64,000 nt of DNA, taken from the NCBI RefSeq assembly GCF_000785555.1, contig NZ_CP009129.1, forward strand, positions 1,364,001 through 1,428,000, written 5' to 3'. The DNA is from Planococcus sp. PAMC 21323. Its GTDB lineage: Bacteria > Bacillota > Bacilli > Bacillales_A > Planococcaceae. Below, piece after piece: positions 16,201 to 26,048 of this stretch. The translations under genes and the position numbers were made by a program. The notes beneath the pieces were generated by a model. It saw only the letters and a list, made by a program, of their open reading frames with translations, was not told the origin of the DNA and made no database searches. The first letter of the stretch is position 1. The number at the start of each line of letters is the position of its first letter.

Positions 16201-17562
16201 GTGTCAGCCGACCCGTACTTAAGTGTTAAAGCATTAACCAAATACATAAAAAAGAAATTTGATGCCGATCCTCATCTACGTGATGTGTATGTAAAGGGTG
16301 AGTTGTCTAACGTAAAAATTCATACGAGTGGACATATTTACTTTACTTTAAAAGATAATTCAGCGCGGTTACCAGGTGTCATGTTCTCAGCAAGCGCGAA
16401 ATCCGTGAAGTTTAAACCGGAAAGTGGCATGACGGTGTTAATTCGAGGAGACGTCACGGTCTATGAAGCATCAGGTCAATACCAACTATATGCGCAATCT
16501 ATGCAAGTAGATGGGATTGGAGATTATTATTTAGCATTTGAACAATTAAAAGAAAAGCTAGCTAAAGAAGGTCTCTTCGAGGCTACACATAAAAAGAAAC
16601 TGCCTCGTTTTCCAAAACGAATTGCTGTAGTGACTGCTCAAACAGGAGCAGCAGTACGAGATATTATCATCACACTTCAACGGAGATATCCTTTGGCAAA
16701 TGTTGTATTGTACCCAACACTTGTTCAAGGTACCGGTGCCGTTCAATCAATCGTTCAGTCGATCCAAGCAGCCAATAAAGATCATTTTGATGTGTTGATT
16801 GTTGGTCGTGGTGGTGGTTCTATCGAAGATTTGTGGGCTTTTAATGAAGAAGCTGTGGCACGTGCCATTTTTTCATCAGAGATTCCAATTATTTCGGCAA
16901 TCGGCCATGAAACCGATACGACCATTGCTGATTTTGTATCTGATTTGCGTGCACCAACGCCTACTGCTGCAGCCGAGCTTGCTGTGCCAAGTCAAGCAGA
17001 ACTATTAGAGCGAATTTCAAGTTACCGAAGTCAAATGTACCGAACTGTTTCAAGCGCTGTGAATCAGCAAAAACAAGCGTTGAACCGACTGTCTTCATCT
17101 TATCCGCTTGCATACCCAGAACGTCTGTACCGGCCGTTTATTGAGCGTGTCGATCGTGCGACCGATTCTCTGCAACGAGAATCTTTACAGCATTTAAACC
17201 GTTCTAAAGAATCCTACCGAACACTTGACCAGCGCTTGAAATCGCGTATGCCCTTACAGCAAATCCGGCAATCTGAAACAGATGTAACGGAACTTGCGAG
17301 AAGGCTCGATTTTCAAGTAGAGCAATTGTTAAAAAATCATTCAAGACAGCTAACTTCGGCGATTCGAACATTGGATGCACTTAGTCCGTTGAAAATTATG
17401 GACCGAGGGTATTCTATACCATATGTCGAAGGAAACGTTGTTAAAAGTGTTGCGCAAATAACAAAAGGTGATAGCCTTACGCTTGCGATGCAAGACGGCA
17501 CGATCCAAGCAACGGTCAATGAAATAAATACAAGGCGTAAAGGAGACGGAAGCGATGACTGA
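16201..17562 (+). CDS. xseA: Exodeoxyribonuclease VII large subunit
   Basis: A 453-residue catalytic subunit of ExoVII. N-terminal OB-fold (about residues 3-100, with VKGELSNVKIHTSGHIYFTLKD), then the nuclease domain with VVTAQTGAAVRDI, VGRGGGSIEDLWAFN, ISAIGHETDTTIADFVSDLRAPTPTAAAE, and a long helical region, closing with MDRGYSI. GTG start at 16201. The stop overlaps xseB by 8 bases, so the two subunits are co-translated. Confidence 0.95.
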   Translation: MSADPYLSVKALTKYIKKKFDADPHLRDVYVKGELSNVKIHTSGHIYFTLKDNSARLPGVMFSASAKSVKFKPESGMTVLIRGDVTVYEASGQYQLYAQSMQVDGIGDYYLAFEQLKEKLAKEGLFEATHKKKLPRFPKRIAVVTAQTGAAVRDIIITLQRRYPLANVVLYPTLVQGTGAVQSIVQSIQAANKDHFDVLIVGRGGGSIEDLWAFNEEAVARAIFSSEIPIISAIGHETDTTIADFVSDLRAPTPTAAAELAVPSQAELLERISSYRSQMYRTVSSAVNQQKQALNRLSSSYPLAYPERLYRPFIERVDRATDSLQRESLQHLNRSKESYRTLDQRLKSRMPLQQIRQSETDVTELARRLDFQVEQLLKNHSRQLTSAIRTLDALSPLKIMDRGYSIPYVEGNVVKSVAQITKGDSLTLAMQDGTIQATVNEINTRRKGDGSDD

Positions 17563-17791
17563 GAAAAAAATTATGTTCAATGATGCAATGGAACAACTTG
17601 AAGAAATTGTTCGTCAACTCGAACAAGGGGATGTCCCACTAGAACAAGCATTGACACTTTATCAAAAAGGCATGGAACTGTCGAAAGTTTGTCACGACAA
17701 ATTACAAAATGCAGAAAGTCAATTAGTTACGATGATGAAAGACGGCAAAGAAGTGCCAGCTAACATAGAAATGGACGGGAATGCAAAATGA
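17555..17791 (+). CDS. xseB: Exodeoxyribonuclease VII small subunit
   Basis: A 78-residue helical-hairpin protein that wraps XseA in the ExoVII complex. The family core FNDAMEQLEEIVRQLEQGDVPLEQ and LYQKGMEL is intact. It overlaps xseA by 8 bases and ispA by 4 bases, indicating one operon. Confidence 0.95.
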   Translation: MTEKKIMFNDAMEQLEEIVRQLEQGDVPLEQALTLYQKGMELSKVCHDKLQNAESQLVTMMKDGKEVPANIEMDGNAK

Positions 17792-18669
17792 ATTTGACCC
17801 AATTTCGTTCTCATTATGAACCGCTTATCCAACAAGAAATGGCACAACTAATACTTTCTTTGTCAATTCCTGATTCGTTAAAAGAATCTATGCATTATTC
17901 ATTGCAAGCAGGCGGCAAACGAATTCGTCCAATTTTACTTTTAGCTGTATTGCATGAGATGAGTGGAGATGAACATCCAGACGCCTTGAAAGTTGCTGCA
18001 GCAATTGAAATGATTCACACGTATTCCTTGATTCACGATGATTTGCCGAGTATGGATGATGACGATTTACGTCGTGGCATGCCGACTAACCATAAAGTGT
18101 TTGGTGAAGCAATTGCGATTCTTGCAGGCGACGCGTTGTTAACGTATAGCTTTGGAGTGGTAGCGCGACTTGAACATGTATCGAGCGAAGACAAAATCCG
18201 CTTAATTGATTTGATGAGTGTTTCTGCTGGCGCGGAAGGCATGGTCGGTGGACAAGTACTAGACATAGAGGGCGAAGAAAAGCAATTGCAACTCGAAGAA
18301 CTTGAACAAGTTCATCGCTTAAAGACAGGTGCATTGTTAACGTATAGTATATTGGCAGGCGGTATTTTAGCTCAGGCAACCAACGAAGAAATTGTAGCGC
18401 TTAGTCAGTTTGGTCAACATTTAGGATTAGCATTTCAAATTCAAGACGATATTTTGGATGTGACGGGAACTTCTCAAGAACTTGGAAAAACGGCAGGCAA
18501 AGATGAAACAAGTGAAAAAAGCACTTATCCGAGTTTATTAACTTTGCCGAAAGCAAAAGAGAAATTAGACTTCCATGCTACCGAGGCTGTAAATGCCCTT
18601 CATAAGTTAACTGGCGAAAAAACATTGCTGTTGGAACTCACACAATTAATTGTGCAAAGAAAAAACTGA
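17788..18669 (+). CDS. ispA: Farnesyl diphosphate synthase / polyprenyl synthetase
   Basis: A 293-residue trans-prenyltransferase condensing DMAPP/GPP with IPP. First aspartate-rich motif DDLPSMDDDDLRRG with its substrate-length region ahead of it (MIHTYSLIH), second motif QIQDDILDVTG, and the GGKRIRP IPP-binding stretch near residues 44-50. Overlaps xseB by ATGA. dxs lies downstream but has its own promoter in the intervening gap. Confidence 0.94.
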   Translation: MNLTQFRSHYEPLIQQEMAQLILSLSIPDSLKESMHYSLQAGGKRIRPILLLAVLHEMSGDEHPDALKVAAAIEMIHTYSLIHDDLPSMDDDDLRRGMPTNHKVFGEAIAILAGDALLTYSFGVVARLEHVSSEDKIRLIDLMSVSAGAEGMVGGQVLDIEGEEKQLQLEELEQVHRLKTGALLTYSILAGGILAQATNEEIVALSQFGQHLGLAFQIQDDILDVTGTSQELGKTAGKDETSEKSTYPSLLTLPKAKEKLDFHATEAVNALHKLTGEKTLLLELTQLIVQRKN

Positions 18670-18685
18670 TTTTTAAGGCTCTGAT

Positions 18686-18713
18686 TTGTACAATTGCTCA
18701 GTACTGATATAAT
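18686..18713 (+). promoter_or_regulatory. dxs promoter
   Basis: TTGTAC (18686-18691), 16-bp spacer, TATAAT (18708-18713) with TGA directly upstream, an extended -10. It lies in the ispA-dxs gap. Confidence 0.7.
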
Positions 18714-18754
18714 ATGTACAGACAGTCCGAAGGAAAATTTAAAAAAGGTGCGTG

Positions 18755-20665
18755 ATGGCAATGGATCTACATTCGATTACTGGTCCATCTTTCTTAAAAG
18801 AGCTGAACACAAAACAGCTTGAAGTATTAAGTGAAGATATAAGACGGTTTTTAATAGAAAATTTATCAAGAACAGGTGGACATATTGGTCCTAACCTTGG
18901 CGTAGTGGAATTGACGCTAGCATTACACAAAGTATTTGATAGCCCTGCAGACAAGTTTATTTGGGATGTGGGACATCAATCGTACGTTCATAAAATCCTT
19001 ACGGGAAGAGCTAGCCAATTTGACACTCTACGTCAATTCAAAGGGCTTTGTGGATTCCCAAAACGCAATGAAAGTGATCACGATGTTTGGGAAACTGGAC
19101 ATAGCTCAACTTCATTGTCAGCTGCTATGGGTATGGCGGCTGCTCGCGATATTAAAAAAGACAGCAATTACGTTATTCCAATTATCGGAGACGGCGCGTT
19201 AACAGGCGGTATGGCTTTTGAAGCATTAAATCATATTGGTCACACAAAAACGGATATGATCATCATTTTAAATGACAATGAAATGTCGATTGCGCCAAAT
19301 GTTGGTGCGATGCACAGCATGCTTGGTCGCATGCGAACTGCTGGGAAATATAATAAAGTTAAAGACGATTTGGAATATTTATTGAAAAAAGTTCCTGCAG
19401 TCGGTGATCGTTTAGCCTCTACTGCTGAACGCGTGAAAGATTCGTTAAAATACCTTGTCGTTTCTGGCATGTTTTTTGAAGAACTGGGCTTTACCTATTT
19501 AGGTCCAATCGACGGACATGATTTGGAAGAGTTAGAAGACAATTTACGTTATGCGAAAAAAACAAAAGGTCCTGTGTTGCTTCATGTTATTACGAAAAAA
19601 GGCAAAGGCTTTTTACCTGCAGAACAAGATACAATTGGTACGTGGCATGGTACGGGTCCATATAAAATGGAAACTGGCGATCTAGTTAAATCGTCTTCAA
19701 AAGCACCATCATGGAGCGGATTAGTAGCAGAAACTGTTCGTAAATTAGCGCGTACTGACGAACGTATTGTAGCAATTACACCGGCGATGCCCGTGGGATC
19801 AAAATTGGAAGGATTTGCTTCTGAATTTCCTGAGCGCATGTACGATGTTGGGATTGCTGAGCAGCATGCAACAACAATGGCTGCTGGACTTGCAACGCAA
19901 AACATGAAACCATTCTTAGCTATTTATTCGACGTTTTTACAGCGTGCATATGATCAAGTAGTTCATGATATTTGCCGTCAAAACTTAAATGTCTTTATCG
20001 GCATTGATCGTTCTGGTCTCGTTGGAGCAGATGGCGAAACGCACCAAGGTGTATTTGATATTGCTTTCTTGCGGCACTTACCGAATATGGTTATTATGAT
20101 GCCAAAAGACGAAAACGAAGGACAACATATGGTTAAAACTGCGATTGATTATAATGGTGGACCAATTGCATTACGTTATCCAAGAGGAAACGGCTTAGGT
20201 GTGCCAATGGATGAAGAGCTCGAAGCTTTACCAATCGGTTCATGGGAAGTGTTGGTAAAAGGAACGGATGCAGTGATACTAACATTCGGAACAACTATTC
20301 CAATGGCGATAAAAGCTGCCGAACAATTGTTTGAACATGGCATTTCTGTTGAAGTAGTAAATGCACGATTTATTAAACCGATGGACGTAGAAATGCTTCA
20401 CACGATCTTTAAGCGGGAGATTCCGGTCTTAACAATTGAGGAAGCTGTTCTTCAAGGCGGATTTGGTAGTGCGGTTCTTGAGTTTGCTCAAGAACAACAG
20501 TATCGTGGTGCGGTTATCGATCGTCTTGGAATTCCGGATCATTTTATCGAACATGGAGATGTTGCTGAGTTGATGGATGAAATCCATTTGAACAGCGATG
20601 AAGTGGTACGTGTTATTAAAGAGCGAGCACAATCCAAAAAGCAGGCAGGTACAACTAGTCTATGA
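18755..20665 (+). CDS. dxs: 1-deoxy-D-xylulose-5-phosphate synthase
   Basis: A roughly 636-residue ThDP enzyme joining pyruvate and glyceraldehyde 3-phosphate, entry step of the MEP isoprenoid pathway. [14 protein letters not shown] near residues 36-49, ThDP-binding [15 protein letters not shown] near 150, catalytic GIAEQHA in the second half, and [15 protein letters not shown] are intact. Starts possible at GTG 18752, ATG 18755 and ATG 18761; AAGGTG ends at 18750, favouring 18755 or 18761. Overlaps tlyA by 4 bases. Supplies IPP for the farnesyl synthase just upstream. Confidence 0.95.
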   Translation: MAMDLHSITGPSFLKELNTKQLEVLSEDIRRFLIENLSRTGGHIGPNLGVVELTLALHKVFDSPADKFIWDVGHQSYVHKILTGRASQFDTLRQFKGLCGFPKRNESDHDVWETGHSSTSLSAAMGMAAARDIKKDSNYVIPIIGDGALTGGMAFEALNHIGHTKTDMIIILNDNEMSIAPNVGAMHSMLGRMRTAGKYNKVKDDLEYLLKKVPAVGDRLASTAERVKDSLKYLVVSGMFFEELGFTYLGPIDGHDLEELEDNLRYAKKTKGPVLLHVITKKGKGFLPAEQDTIGTWHGTGPYKMETGDLVKSSSKAPSWSGLVAETVRKLARTDERIVAITPAMPVGSKLEGFASEFPERMYDVGIAEQHATTMAAGLATQNMKPFLAIYSTFLQRAYDQVVHDICRQNLNVFIGIDRSGLVGADGETHQGVFDIAFLRHLPNMVIMMPKDENEGQHMVKTAIDYNGGPIALRYPRGNGLGVPMDEELEALPIGSWEVLVKGTDAVILTFGTTIPMAIKAAEQLFEHGISVEVVNARFIKPMDVEMLHTIFKREIPVLTIEEAVLQGGFGSAVLEFAQEQQYRGAVIDRLGIPDHFIEHGDVAELMDEIHLNSDEVVRVIKERAQSKKQAGTTSL

Positions 20666-21483
20666 ACAAACCTAAAAAAGAACGTGTGGATGTCTTGCTA
20701 GTTGAGCGGGGCATCTGTGAAACACGTGAAAAGGCAAAGCGAGCGATTATGGCTGGTATTATTTATTCTGGATCTGAACGAATGAATAAACCGGGAGAAA
20801 AGATTTTAGAAGATGCAGCCTTGCACATGAAAGGCAACGATTTGAAGTATGTTAGCCGAGGGGGCTTAAAGTTAGAAAAAGCTTTAGAGACATTTGATTT
20901 ATCAGTTGCTGATAAATTGATGCTCGATATTGGCTCTTCTACTGGAGGCTTTACTGATTGTGCACTTCAAAACGGCGCTAAACATTGCTATGCACTAGAT
21001 GTTGGTTACAATCAATTGGCCTGGAAAATAAGACAAGATGAACGCGTGACTGTTATGGAACGAGTTAATTTCCGGCATTCAAAACCTGAAGATTTTGTAC
21101 AAGGATTACCTGAATTTGCATCAATTGATGTCTCTTTTATTTCGTTGCGTATTATTTTCCCAGTTTTAAAACAAGTACTTGTAACAGGTGGCGATGTCAT
21201 CGCGCTTGTGAAGCCTCAGTTTGAAGCGGGTAGAGAAAATGTAGGGAAAAAGGGCATTATTCGAGACCCGAAAATACATCGTGACGTATTGGTAAAGGTT
21301 GGGAAGTTCGCAGTTGACTCTGGATTTCACGTGAAAAATATGTCGTTTTCTCCAATCACTGGTGGAGAAGGCAATATTGAATTTTTATTCCATCTCCAGT
21401 CGAGTATGGAAGGTCAAGAAATTGAACCTATTTCAGAGTTATTAATTGATGAGACGGTAAAACGAGCGCATGAGATCTTGTAA
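20662..21483 (+). CDS. yqxC: TlyA family rRNA (cytidine-2'-O)-methyltransferase / hemolysin-like
   Basis: A 273-residue protein with an N-terminal S4 RNA-binding domain (about 8-65, [22 protein letters not shown]) followed by an FtsJ-type Rossmann methyltransferase domain with SAM motif [19 protein letters not shown] near residues 93-111. TlyA members methylate 16S/23S rRNA; the hemolysin label is historical. ATGA overlap with dxs, terminator right after the stop. Substrate sites cannot be read from sequence. Confidence 0.92.
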   Translation: MNKPKKERVDVLLVERGICETREKAKRAIMAGIIYSGSERMNKPGEKILEDAALHMKGNDLKYVSRGGLKLEKALETFDLSVADKLMLDIGSSTGGFTDCALQNGAKHCYALDVGYNQLAWKIRQDERVTVMERVNFRHSKPEDFVQGLPEFASIDVSFISLRIIFPVLKQVLVTGGDVIALVKPQFEAGRENVGKKGIIRDPKIHRDVLVKVGKFAVDSGFHVKNMSFSPITGGEGNIEFLFHLQSSMEGQEIEPISELLIDETVKRAHEIL

Positions 21484-21512
21484 ACACATTCCACTAGGAG
21501 TGTGTTTTTTTT
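21483..21512 (+). terminator. Terminator after yqxC
   Basis: Stem AACACATTCC / GGAGTGTGTT (21483-21492 and 21497-21506) followed by a T-run; it begins in the stop codon. Confidence 0.88.
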
Positions 21513-21630
21513 ATCGTCATCCGGGAATACAAAAGTAGTAACTATAAATAAGAGTTTCCTCATTAATTTGTGAATATAGATACGTACGCATATAAGCTTT
21601 TCTTGTTTTATGCATGGAATAACTGTAGGA

Positions 21631-21655
21631 TATAATATATATAGAATAATTATTC
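21631..21655 (+). promoter_or_regulatory. Putative argR -10 and overlapping operator
   Basis: TATAAT at 21631-21636 is followed by the palindrome GAATAATTATTC at 21644-21655, which resembles an ARG-box half-site pair. Autoregulation by ArgR is plausible; no clear -35 is visible. Confidence 0.4.
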
Positions 21656-21672
21656 ACTCAAGGGGGAGCACC

Positions 21673-22122
21673 ATGAACAAAGGACAGCGTCATATTAAAA
21701 TACGTGATTTAATTTCGAATCGTGAAATTGAAACTCAAGATGAACTTGTAGAACTACTGAAATCAGCTGGCTATGAAGTAACACAAGCTACTGTTTCACG
21801 AGATATAAAAGAATTGCATTTAGTGAAAGTGCCATTACAAGATGGCCGATATAAATACAGTTTGCCAGCGGATCAACGTTTTAATCCAATGCAAAAATTG
21901 CATAGAGCGTTAACAGATGCTTTTGTAAGCATTGACGGAGCTAGTCATTTTTTAGTAATGAAAACATTACCTGGTAATGCACATGCAATAGGCTCTTTAA
22001 TCGACCATTTGGATTGGGAAGAAATTCTCGGAACAATTTGTGGGGATGATACATGTTTAATCATTTGCAGAGATACCGAGCATCGTGAAATTTTAAGACA
22101 ACGTTTAATCGAAATGCTTTAA
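21673..22122 (+). CDS. argR: Arginine repressor ArgR/AhrC
   Basis: A 149-residue regulator: N-terminal winged helix with [15 protein letters not shown] (about residues 40-54) and a C-terminal oligomerisation/arginine-binding domain with [13 protein letters not shown]. An upstream in-frame ATG at 21610 lacks a ribosome site; AAGGGGGAG sits 6 bases before ATG 21673, and [14 protein letters not shown] is the usual N-terminus. It should repress biosynthetic genes such as argGH at 54 kb, which has a good ARG box, and activate arginine catabolism. recN follows after 17 bases. Confidence 0.95.
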   Translation: MNKGQRHIKIRDLISNREIETQDELVELLKSAGYEVTQATVSRDIKELHLVKVPLQDGRYKYSLPADQRFNPMQKLHRALTDAFVSIDGASHFLVMKTLPGNAHAIGSLIDHLDWEEILGTICGDDTCLIICRDTEHREILRQRLIEML

Positions 22123-22139
22123 GAAGAGGTGAACGGTAT

Positions 22140-23837
22140 ATGCTTCGTGAATTAGATATACGCAATTTTGCCATAATTGATTCTTTAACCGTTAGTTTTT
22201 CTGAAGGATTAACGGTCTTAACAGGAGAAACTGGCGCAGGTAAATCAATTATCATTGATGCTGTCCATCTTTTAGCTGGTGGAAGAGGAAGCCAAGAGTT
22301 TATCCGACATGGTGCAAAAAAGGCTGAAATAGAAGGATTATTTTCTTTGGAAGACGAACAGCATCCAGTGTTCCGCAAATTAGAAGAGTTCGGCATCACA
22401 AAAAGTGATGGCGACATTTTGTTGCGTAGAGAATTAAACGATAAAGGTAAAAATGTTTGCCGTATAAATGGTAAACTTGTTACAATATCAATTTTACGCG
22501 AAGTGGGTGCATCGTTGATTGATATCCACGGCCAGCACGAAACGCAGGAATTGATGGACGAAAAACAACATTTGTACTTATTGGACCAATTTGCGGGCAA
22601 AAGTTTAGCAAAGTCCAAAGAAAGTTATAGTCATACATTTGATAAATACATGAAGTTAAAACGCGAGTTTTCATCCTATACTGAAAACGAACAACAAATT
22701 GCACAGCGAATTGACTTACTGACATTCCAACTGCAAGAAATTGAAGCAGCAGAATTGGTTAACGGAGAAGAAGAAGAACTGGTGCAAGAACGAAAAAAAT
22801 TACAGAATTTCAATAAAATTTACGAATCAATTTCAGCGGCACACGAAGCGATTCAAGGCGAAAGTAAAGGTTTAGACTGGATCGGTTCTGCCATGTCAGA
22901 AATCGAGCATGCCGCGGCAGTAGACGAAACATTTACAGGAGCATCAGAAACTTTATCGGGCGCTTTTTATTTGATTCAAGACACCGGTACTGAGATAAAA
23001 CGTATACTTGATGATATGGAATTTGATCCTGGTCGATTAAATGAAATTGAACAGCGCTTGGCCGTCATTCAATCGTTAAAAAGAAAGTATGGTTCTTCAG
23101 TTGAGGACATCTTGCTTTACCATGAAAAACAGACTGATGAACTGGATAAATTAGTTAACCGTGATCAACGTTTCCAACTGGATCAAGAAAAGCTAAAAGA
23201 AATGACTGAAGACTTGCGTGTTGAAGCGGACGAATTAACGATTTTACGAAAAAAAGCTGCAAAAAGTTTAGGTAAAGCTATTATGGAACAATTAAAAGAG
23301 TTGCATATGGCTAAGGCATCATTTGAAGTTAATTTTGCTGTTTTACCCAATGCTAGATTTGATCGTAATGGCCATGATGCAATCACGTTCTATATCTCAA
23401 CGAATCTTGGTGAACCATTAAAGCCTTTAACTAAAGTAGCATCAGGTGGAGAGTTGTCACGAATGATGTTGGCATTGAAAACCATTTTCTCTAAGCATCA
23501 AGGAATTACGTCGATTATTTTTGATGAAGTGGATACAGGGGTAAGTGGACGTGTGGCACAAGCCATTGCAGAAAAAATTGCAGCTATTTCAGTTGATTCT
23601 CAAGTTTTATGTATTTCTCATTTGCCTCAAGTTGCGGCCATGGCCGATCAGCATTTGTTTATTGAGAAGAAAGTCGACAAACAACGAACTACTACTGCAG
23701 TAACAGAGCTTGACGGAACTGAGCGTACAGAAGAAATGAGTCGAATGCTGTCAGGAGCTGAAATCACCGACTTAACTTTACAGCACGCTAAAGAGTTGTT
23801 AACATTAGCGGCTGATCGTAAATTATTAATGAAATAA
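22140..23837 (+). CDS. recN: DNA repair protein RecN
   Basis: A 565-residue SMC-like ATPase for double-strand break repair. Walker A GETGAGKSIIIDA at about residues 29-41, long central coiled coil with the zinc-hook-less hairpin, ABC signature ASGGELSRMMLALK near 434 and Walker B IIFDEVDTGVSG near 460. ATG 22140 behind AGAGGTGAAC. It is adjacent to argR as in Bacillus. The next gene is spo0A; the spoIVB gene that normally separates the two is absent. Confidence 0.95.
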   Translation: MLRELDIRNFAIIDSLTVSFSEGLTVLTGETGAGKSIIIDAVHLLAGGRGSQEFIRHGAKKAEIEGLFSLEDEQHPVFRKLEEFGITKSDGDILLRRELNDKGKNVCRINGKLVTISILREVGASLIDIHGQHETQELMDEKQHLYLLDQFAGKSLAKSKESYSHTFDKYMKLKREFSSYTENEQQIAQRIDLLTFQLQEIEAAELVNGEEEELVQERKKLQNFNKIYESISAAHEAIQGESKGLDWIGSAMSEIEHAAAVDETFTGASETLSGAFYLIQDTGTEIKRILDDMEFDPGRLNEIEQRLAVIQSLKRKYGSSVEDILLYHEKQTDELDKLVNRDQRFQLDQEKLKEMTEDLRVEADELTILRKKAAKSLGKAIMEQLKELHMAKASFEVNFAVLPNARFDRNGHDAITFYISTNLGEPLKPLTKVASGGELSRMMLALKTIFSKHQGITSIIFDEVDTGVSGRVAQAIAEKIAAISVDSQVLCISHLPQVAAMADQHLFIEKKVDKQRTTTAVTELDGTERTEEMSRMLSGAEITDLTLQHAKELLTLAADRKLLMK

Positions 23838-23894
23838 TAGAAGTAGACTTATACAAAATCCTACTAGAGTCAGTCACCAAGGAGAGAGAGTCCA

Positions 23895-24665
23895 ATGGAA
23901 AAAATAAAAATCGCAATTGCAGATGATAATCGCGAATTGGTCGGACTGATGAAAGATTATTTAAATTCACAACCCAATATGGAAGTTGTGAATGTTGCCT
24001 ATAACGGCAAAACCTGCATTGAAATGTTAGAAAGTGAAGCTATTGATATTTTACTGCTAGATATCATCATGCCTTATTTAGATGGCATCGCCGTTTTGGA
24101 TGCTATTAAGGAAAATGATGATTTGCATGGAATTGCCGTTATTATGCTCTCTGCATTCGGGCAAGAATCAATTATGAGTCAGGCTGCCGATAATGGCGCA
24201 TCTTATTTTATTATGAAACCGTTCGAGAGTGATCGGTTAGTAGTGCAGATTAATCATATTATGAACAAGCAGAGCAAAATGCCGGACGAAATTGAACTTA
24301 AACCCACTAGAGAAGACATTATTAACAAAATGGTTAAAGATATCGGTATTCCACCTCATTTAAAAGGCTATAGTTATTTAAAAGAAGCCGTCTCACTGGT
24401 GTTAGAGCAACCGGAATATTTAAACAAAGTAACGAAAGAGCTTTATCCTGGGATTGCTACTAAGTTTGATACTACATCGTCCAGAGTTGAACGATCAATT
24501 CGACATGCTATTGAGCAGGCATGGAACCGCCATGAAACAGTTGATCATATATCAGAAATCTTTGGCTACAGTGTAGCGCATTTAGAATCCAAACCAACCA
24601 ATTCAGAGTTTATCGCAATGGTAGCAGATAGTTTACAAATAGAAAAAAGAGAAAAATTACATTAA
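23895..24665 (+). CDS. spo0A: Response regulator Spo0A
   Basis: A 256-residue two-domain regulator. Receiver domain with Asp10-Asp11 acidic pocket, phospho-acceptor Asp56 in LLLDIIMP and the conserved Lys in FIMKPF. C-terminal Spo0A DNA-binding domain from about 140 with DIGIPPHLKGYSYLKEAV and the recognition helix TSSRVERSIRHAIEQAW. ATG 23895 behind AAGGAGAGAGAG. Every key residue is kept although neighbouring sporulation genes are missing, so it probably runs non-sporulation programmes such as biofilm, transition-state or competence control; that role is inference. Confidence 0.95.
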   Translation: MEKIKIAIADDNRELVGLMKDYLNSQPNMEVVNVAYNGKTCIEMLESEAIDILLLDIIMPYLDGIAVLDAIKENDDLHGIAVIMLSAFGQESIMSQAADNGASYFIMKPFESDRLVVQINHIMNKQSKMPDEIELKPTREDIINKMVKDIGIPPHLKGYSYLKEAVSLVLEQPEYLNKVTKELYPGIATKFDTTSSRVERSIRHAIEQAWNRHETVDHISEIFGYSVAHLESKPTNSEFIAMVADSLQIEKREKLH

Positions 24666-24670
24666 AATAT

Positions 24671-24725
24671 AATCTTGATCTTTCTTTGACGCATATGTGC
24701 TGAAGAGAAGGATCGGGATTTTTTT
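24671..24725 (+). terminator. spo0A terminator
   Basis: Long imperfect hairpin, left arm AATCTTGATCTTTCTTT and right arm GAAGAGAAGGATCGGGATT with several G-U pairs, then seven T. Confidence 0.7.
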
Positions 24726-24911
24726 ATTTAATAATTAATCGATAAAATTATTTTACTTTTCAGAAATTTAATGATATTTTAAATTGAATTGAAGGTTTAA
24801 ATAAAGCGGAAAAAAGGAAAAGGTTAAGACGCGGTTACCACCGAAGGAAATCTAGGAACACAATTTTGTGAAGAACAGCAAATTAAGTGAAATGAAAAGA
24901 GGCGATCGCAA

Positions 24912-25043
24912 TTGCAATTAATTAGGCAAATTGATGACTACTTTTTAGGTAATGATGAAGGAACTGTCGTAGACCGTCTATATTTTTATGGTGTTTATTG
25001 TGTCAGCCTTCTTATTGCACTTTTCACAATGACGTCCATGTAG
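24912..25043 (+). CDS. Small predicted membrane protein, 43 residues, unknown
   Basis: TTG start at 24912 with AGAGGCG 8 bases upstream. The product has a charged N-terminal half (QIDDYF, NDEGTVVDR) and a C-terminal hydrophobic segment (YGVYCVSLLIALFTM) ending TSM. A good terminator follows 26 bases after the stop, which supports a real short transcription unit between spo0A and glpQ. I do not recognise the family and assign no function. Could be chance coding, but start, topology and terminator agree. Confidence 0.5.
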   Translation: MQLIRQIDDYFLGNDEGTVVDRLYFYGVYCVSLLIALFTMTSM

Positions 25044-25068
25044 ACAAAAAAATATAAATAGGTCACAA

Positions 25069-25102
25069 TTCCAATGGGCTAAAGCTGCATTGGATTTTTT
25101 TT
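25069..25102 (+). terminator. Terminator downstream of the 43-residue ORF
   Basis: Stem TCCAATG / CATTGGA (25070-25076 and 25088-25094) followed by eight T. No larger gene ends here on the plus strand. Confidence 0.75.
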
Positions 25103-25121
25103 GGCCCAATGTTGTTCATAT

Positions 25122-25147
25122 CTTACAATGTAACAACTTACATAAGG
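25122..25147. other. 26-bp motif shared with the ccdA upstream region
   Basis: This stretch begins CTTACAATGTA, contains TGTA-N6-TACA and ends AAGG. It matches 60490-60515 at 22 of 26 positions, and both sites are followed by TTTACAACAAAAA. It lies 165 bases before glpQ. Could be an operator or a small repeat. Confidence 0.45.
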
Positions 25148-25311
25148 TGAACCACGAAATTTACAACAAAAACAAGCGCTAGCAATGAACCTGCTTTACT
25201 TTTAGTTTTGGGTTAAAAGTGATACCCTGTTAATGGAACTGGAAAGAGAGAGTCAGTAACATGATGGTTTACTGGTTCAGTATATTTCAGAAATGAAAGA
25301 GGATGATTTTA

Positions 25312-26037
25312 TTGTCTGAAGTCAAAGTGTATGCACACCGAGGCGCTTCAGGATATGCACTGGAAAACACTTGGGAAGCTTTTATAAAAGCTTGCGAATT
25401 AGGTGTAGGTATTGAATTAGATGTACAAATTACAAAAGACGGTGTAGTGGTTGTTTATCATGATGAGAATTTAAAACGTTTGACTGGGATTAACGCAGAC
25501 ATAGACACACTTGATTACGAAGATATAAAAGACTTACGCGTAGGCAAAAGGTGGATGCGCAGAATCCAACATCATCAAATCCCTTTAGCTTATGAAGTAT
25601 TTCAGTGGGCAAAGAAAAAAGAAATTCCATTAAATGTTGAGTTAAAAGGTTCATTTGCAAAAAATCCAAAAGGTCCTCAAATTCTTGCTGCGATGTTAGA
25701 AGGGATGAACGATGTTCATATATCATCTTTCGATCCGCAGTTGTTGAAGGAAATGAAGAACTTGATGCCTTCTACTGAAATGGCATGGATTATCAAAAAG
25801 AATAAGCAGCTTGCTTATTCTAAAGGCATGGACTGGGTGGATAGTATTCATCTTCATAAGCGATTGCTAAGTAAAGCTTTATGGCATGAACTATTTAATC
25901 TTGATAAACAAGTACGCATATATGGCATACTCGGTTCAGAATCGCTTACACAGCGATTAGAGCCTTTAATGGTTGGCATTATTACCGATTATCCAGACCG
26001 CGTTAAAAGAAAAATGGCACCACCCTTTGCTGGGTGA
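25312..26037 (+). CDS. glpQ: Glycerophosphodiester phosphodiesterase
   Basis: A 241-residue GDPD-type TIM barrel hydrolysing glycerophosphodiesters. Catalytic HRGASGYALENT near residues 8-19 and ELDVQITKDGVVVVYHDENLKRLT near 35-58, with SSFDPQLL further on. No signal peptide, so a cytoplasmic UgpQ-type enzyme. A possible ATG at 25303 touches the AAAGAGG site, so TTG 25312 at 9-base spacing is the better start. The gap upstream (24726-25311) holds the small ORF, its terminator, and a weak cre-like sequence at 25171-25185. Its 3' end forms a terminator shared with the convergent gene. Confidence 0.88.
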   Translation: MSEVKVYAHRGASGYALENTWEAFIKACELGVGIELDVQITKDGVVVVYHDENLKRLTGINADIDTLDYEDIKDLRVGKRWMRRIQHHQIPLAYEVFQWAKKKEIPLNVELKGSFAKNPKGPQILAAMLEGMNDVHISSFDPQLLKEMKNLMPSTEMAWIIKKNKQLAYSKGMDWVDSIHLHKRLLSKALWHELFNLDKQVRIYGILGSESLTQRLEPLMVGIITDYPDRVKRKMAPPFAG

Positions 26038-26048
26038 TGCCATTTTTT
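26010..26048. terminator. Bidirectional terminator between glpQ and yqzF
   Basis: AAAAATGGCA-CCACCC pairs with GGGTG-ATGCCATTTTTTT across the glpQ stop codon. A-rich left and T-rich right flanks serve both convergent genes. Confidence 0.85.

Noticed and set aside
22061-22618. 185-codon ORF antisense to argR/recN
   Set aside because: Shadow ORF; both plus-strand genes are well supported.
25171-25185. cre site before glpQ
   Set aside because: Only a partial match with two mismatches at defined positions; too weak to list as a feature.
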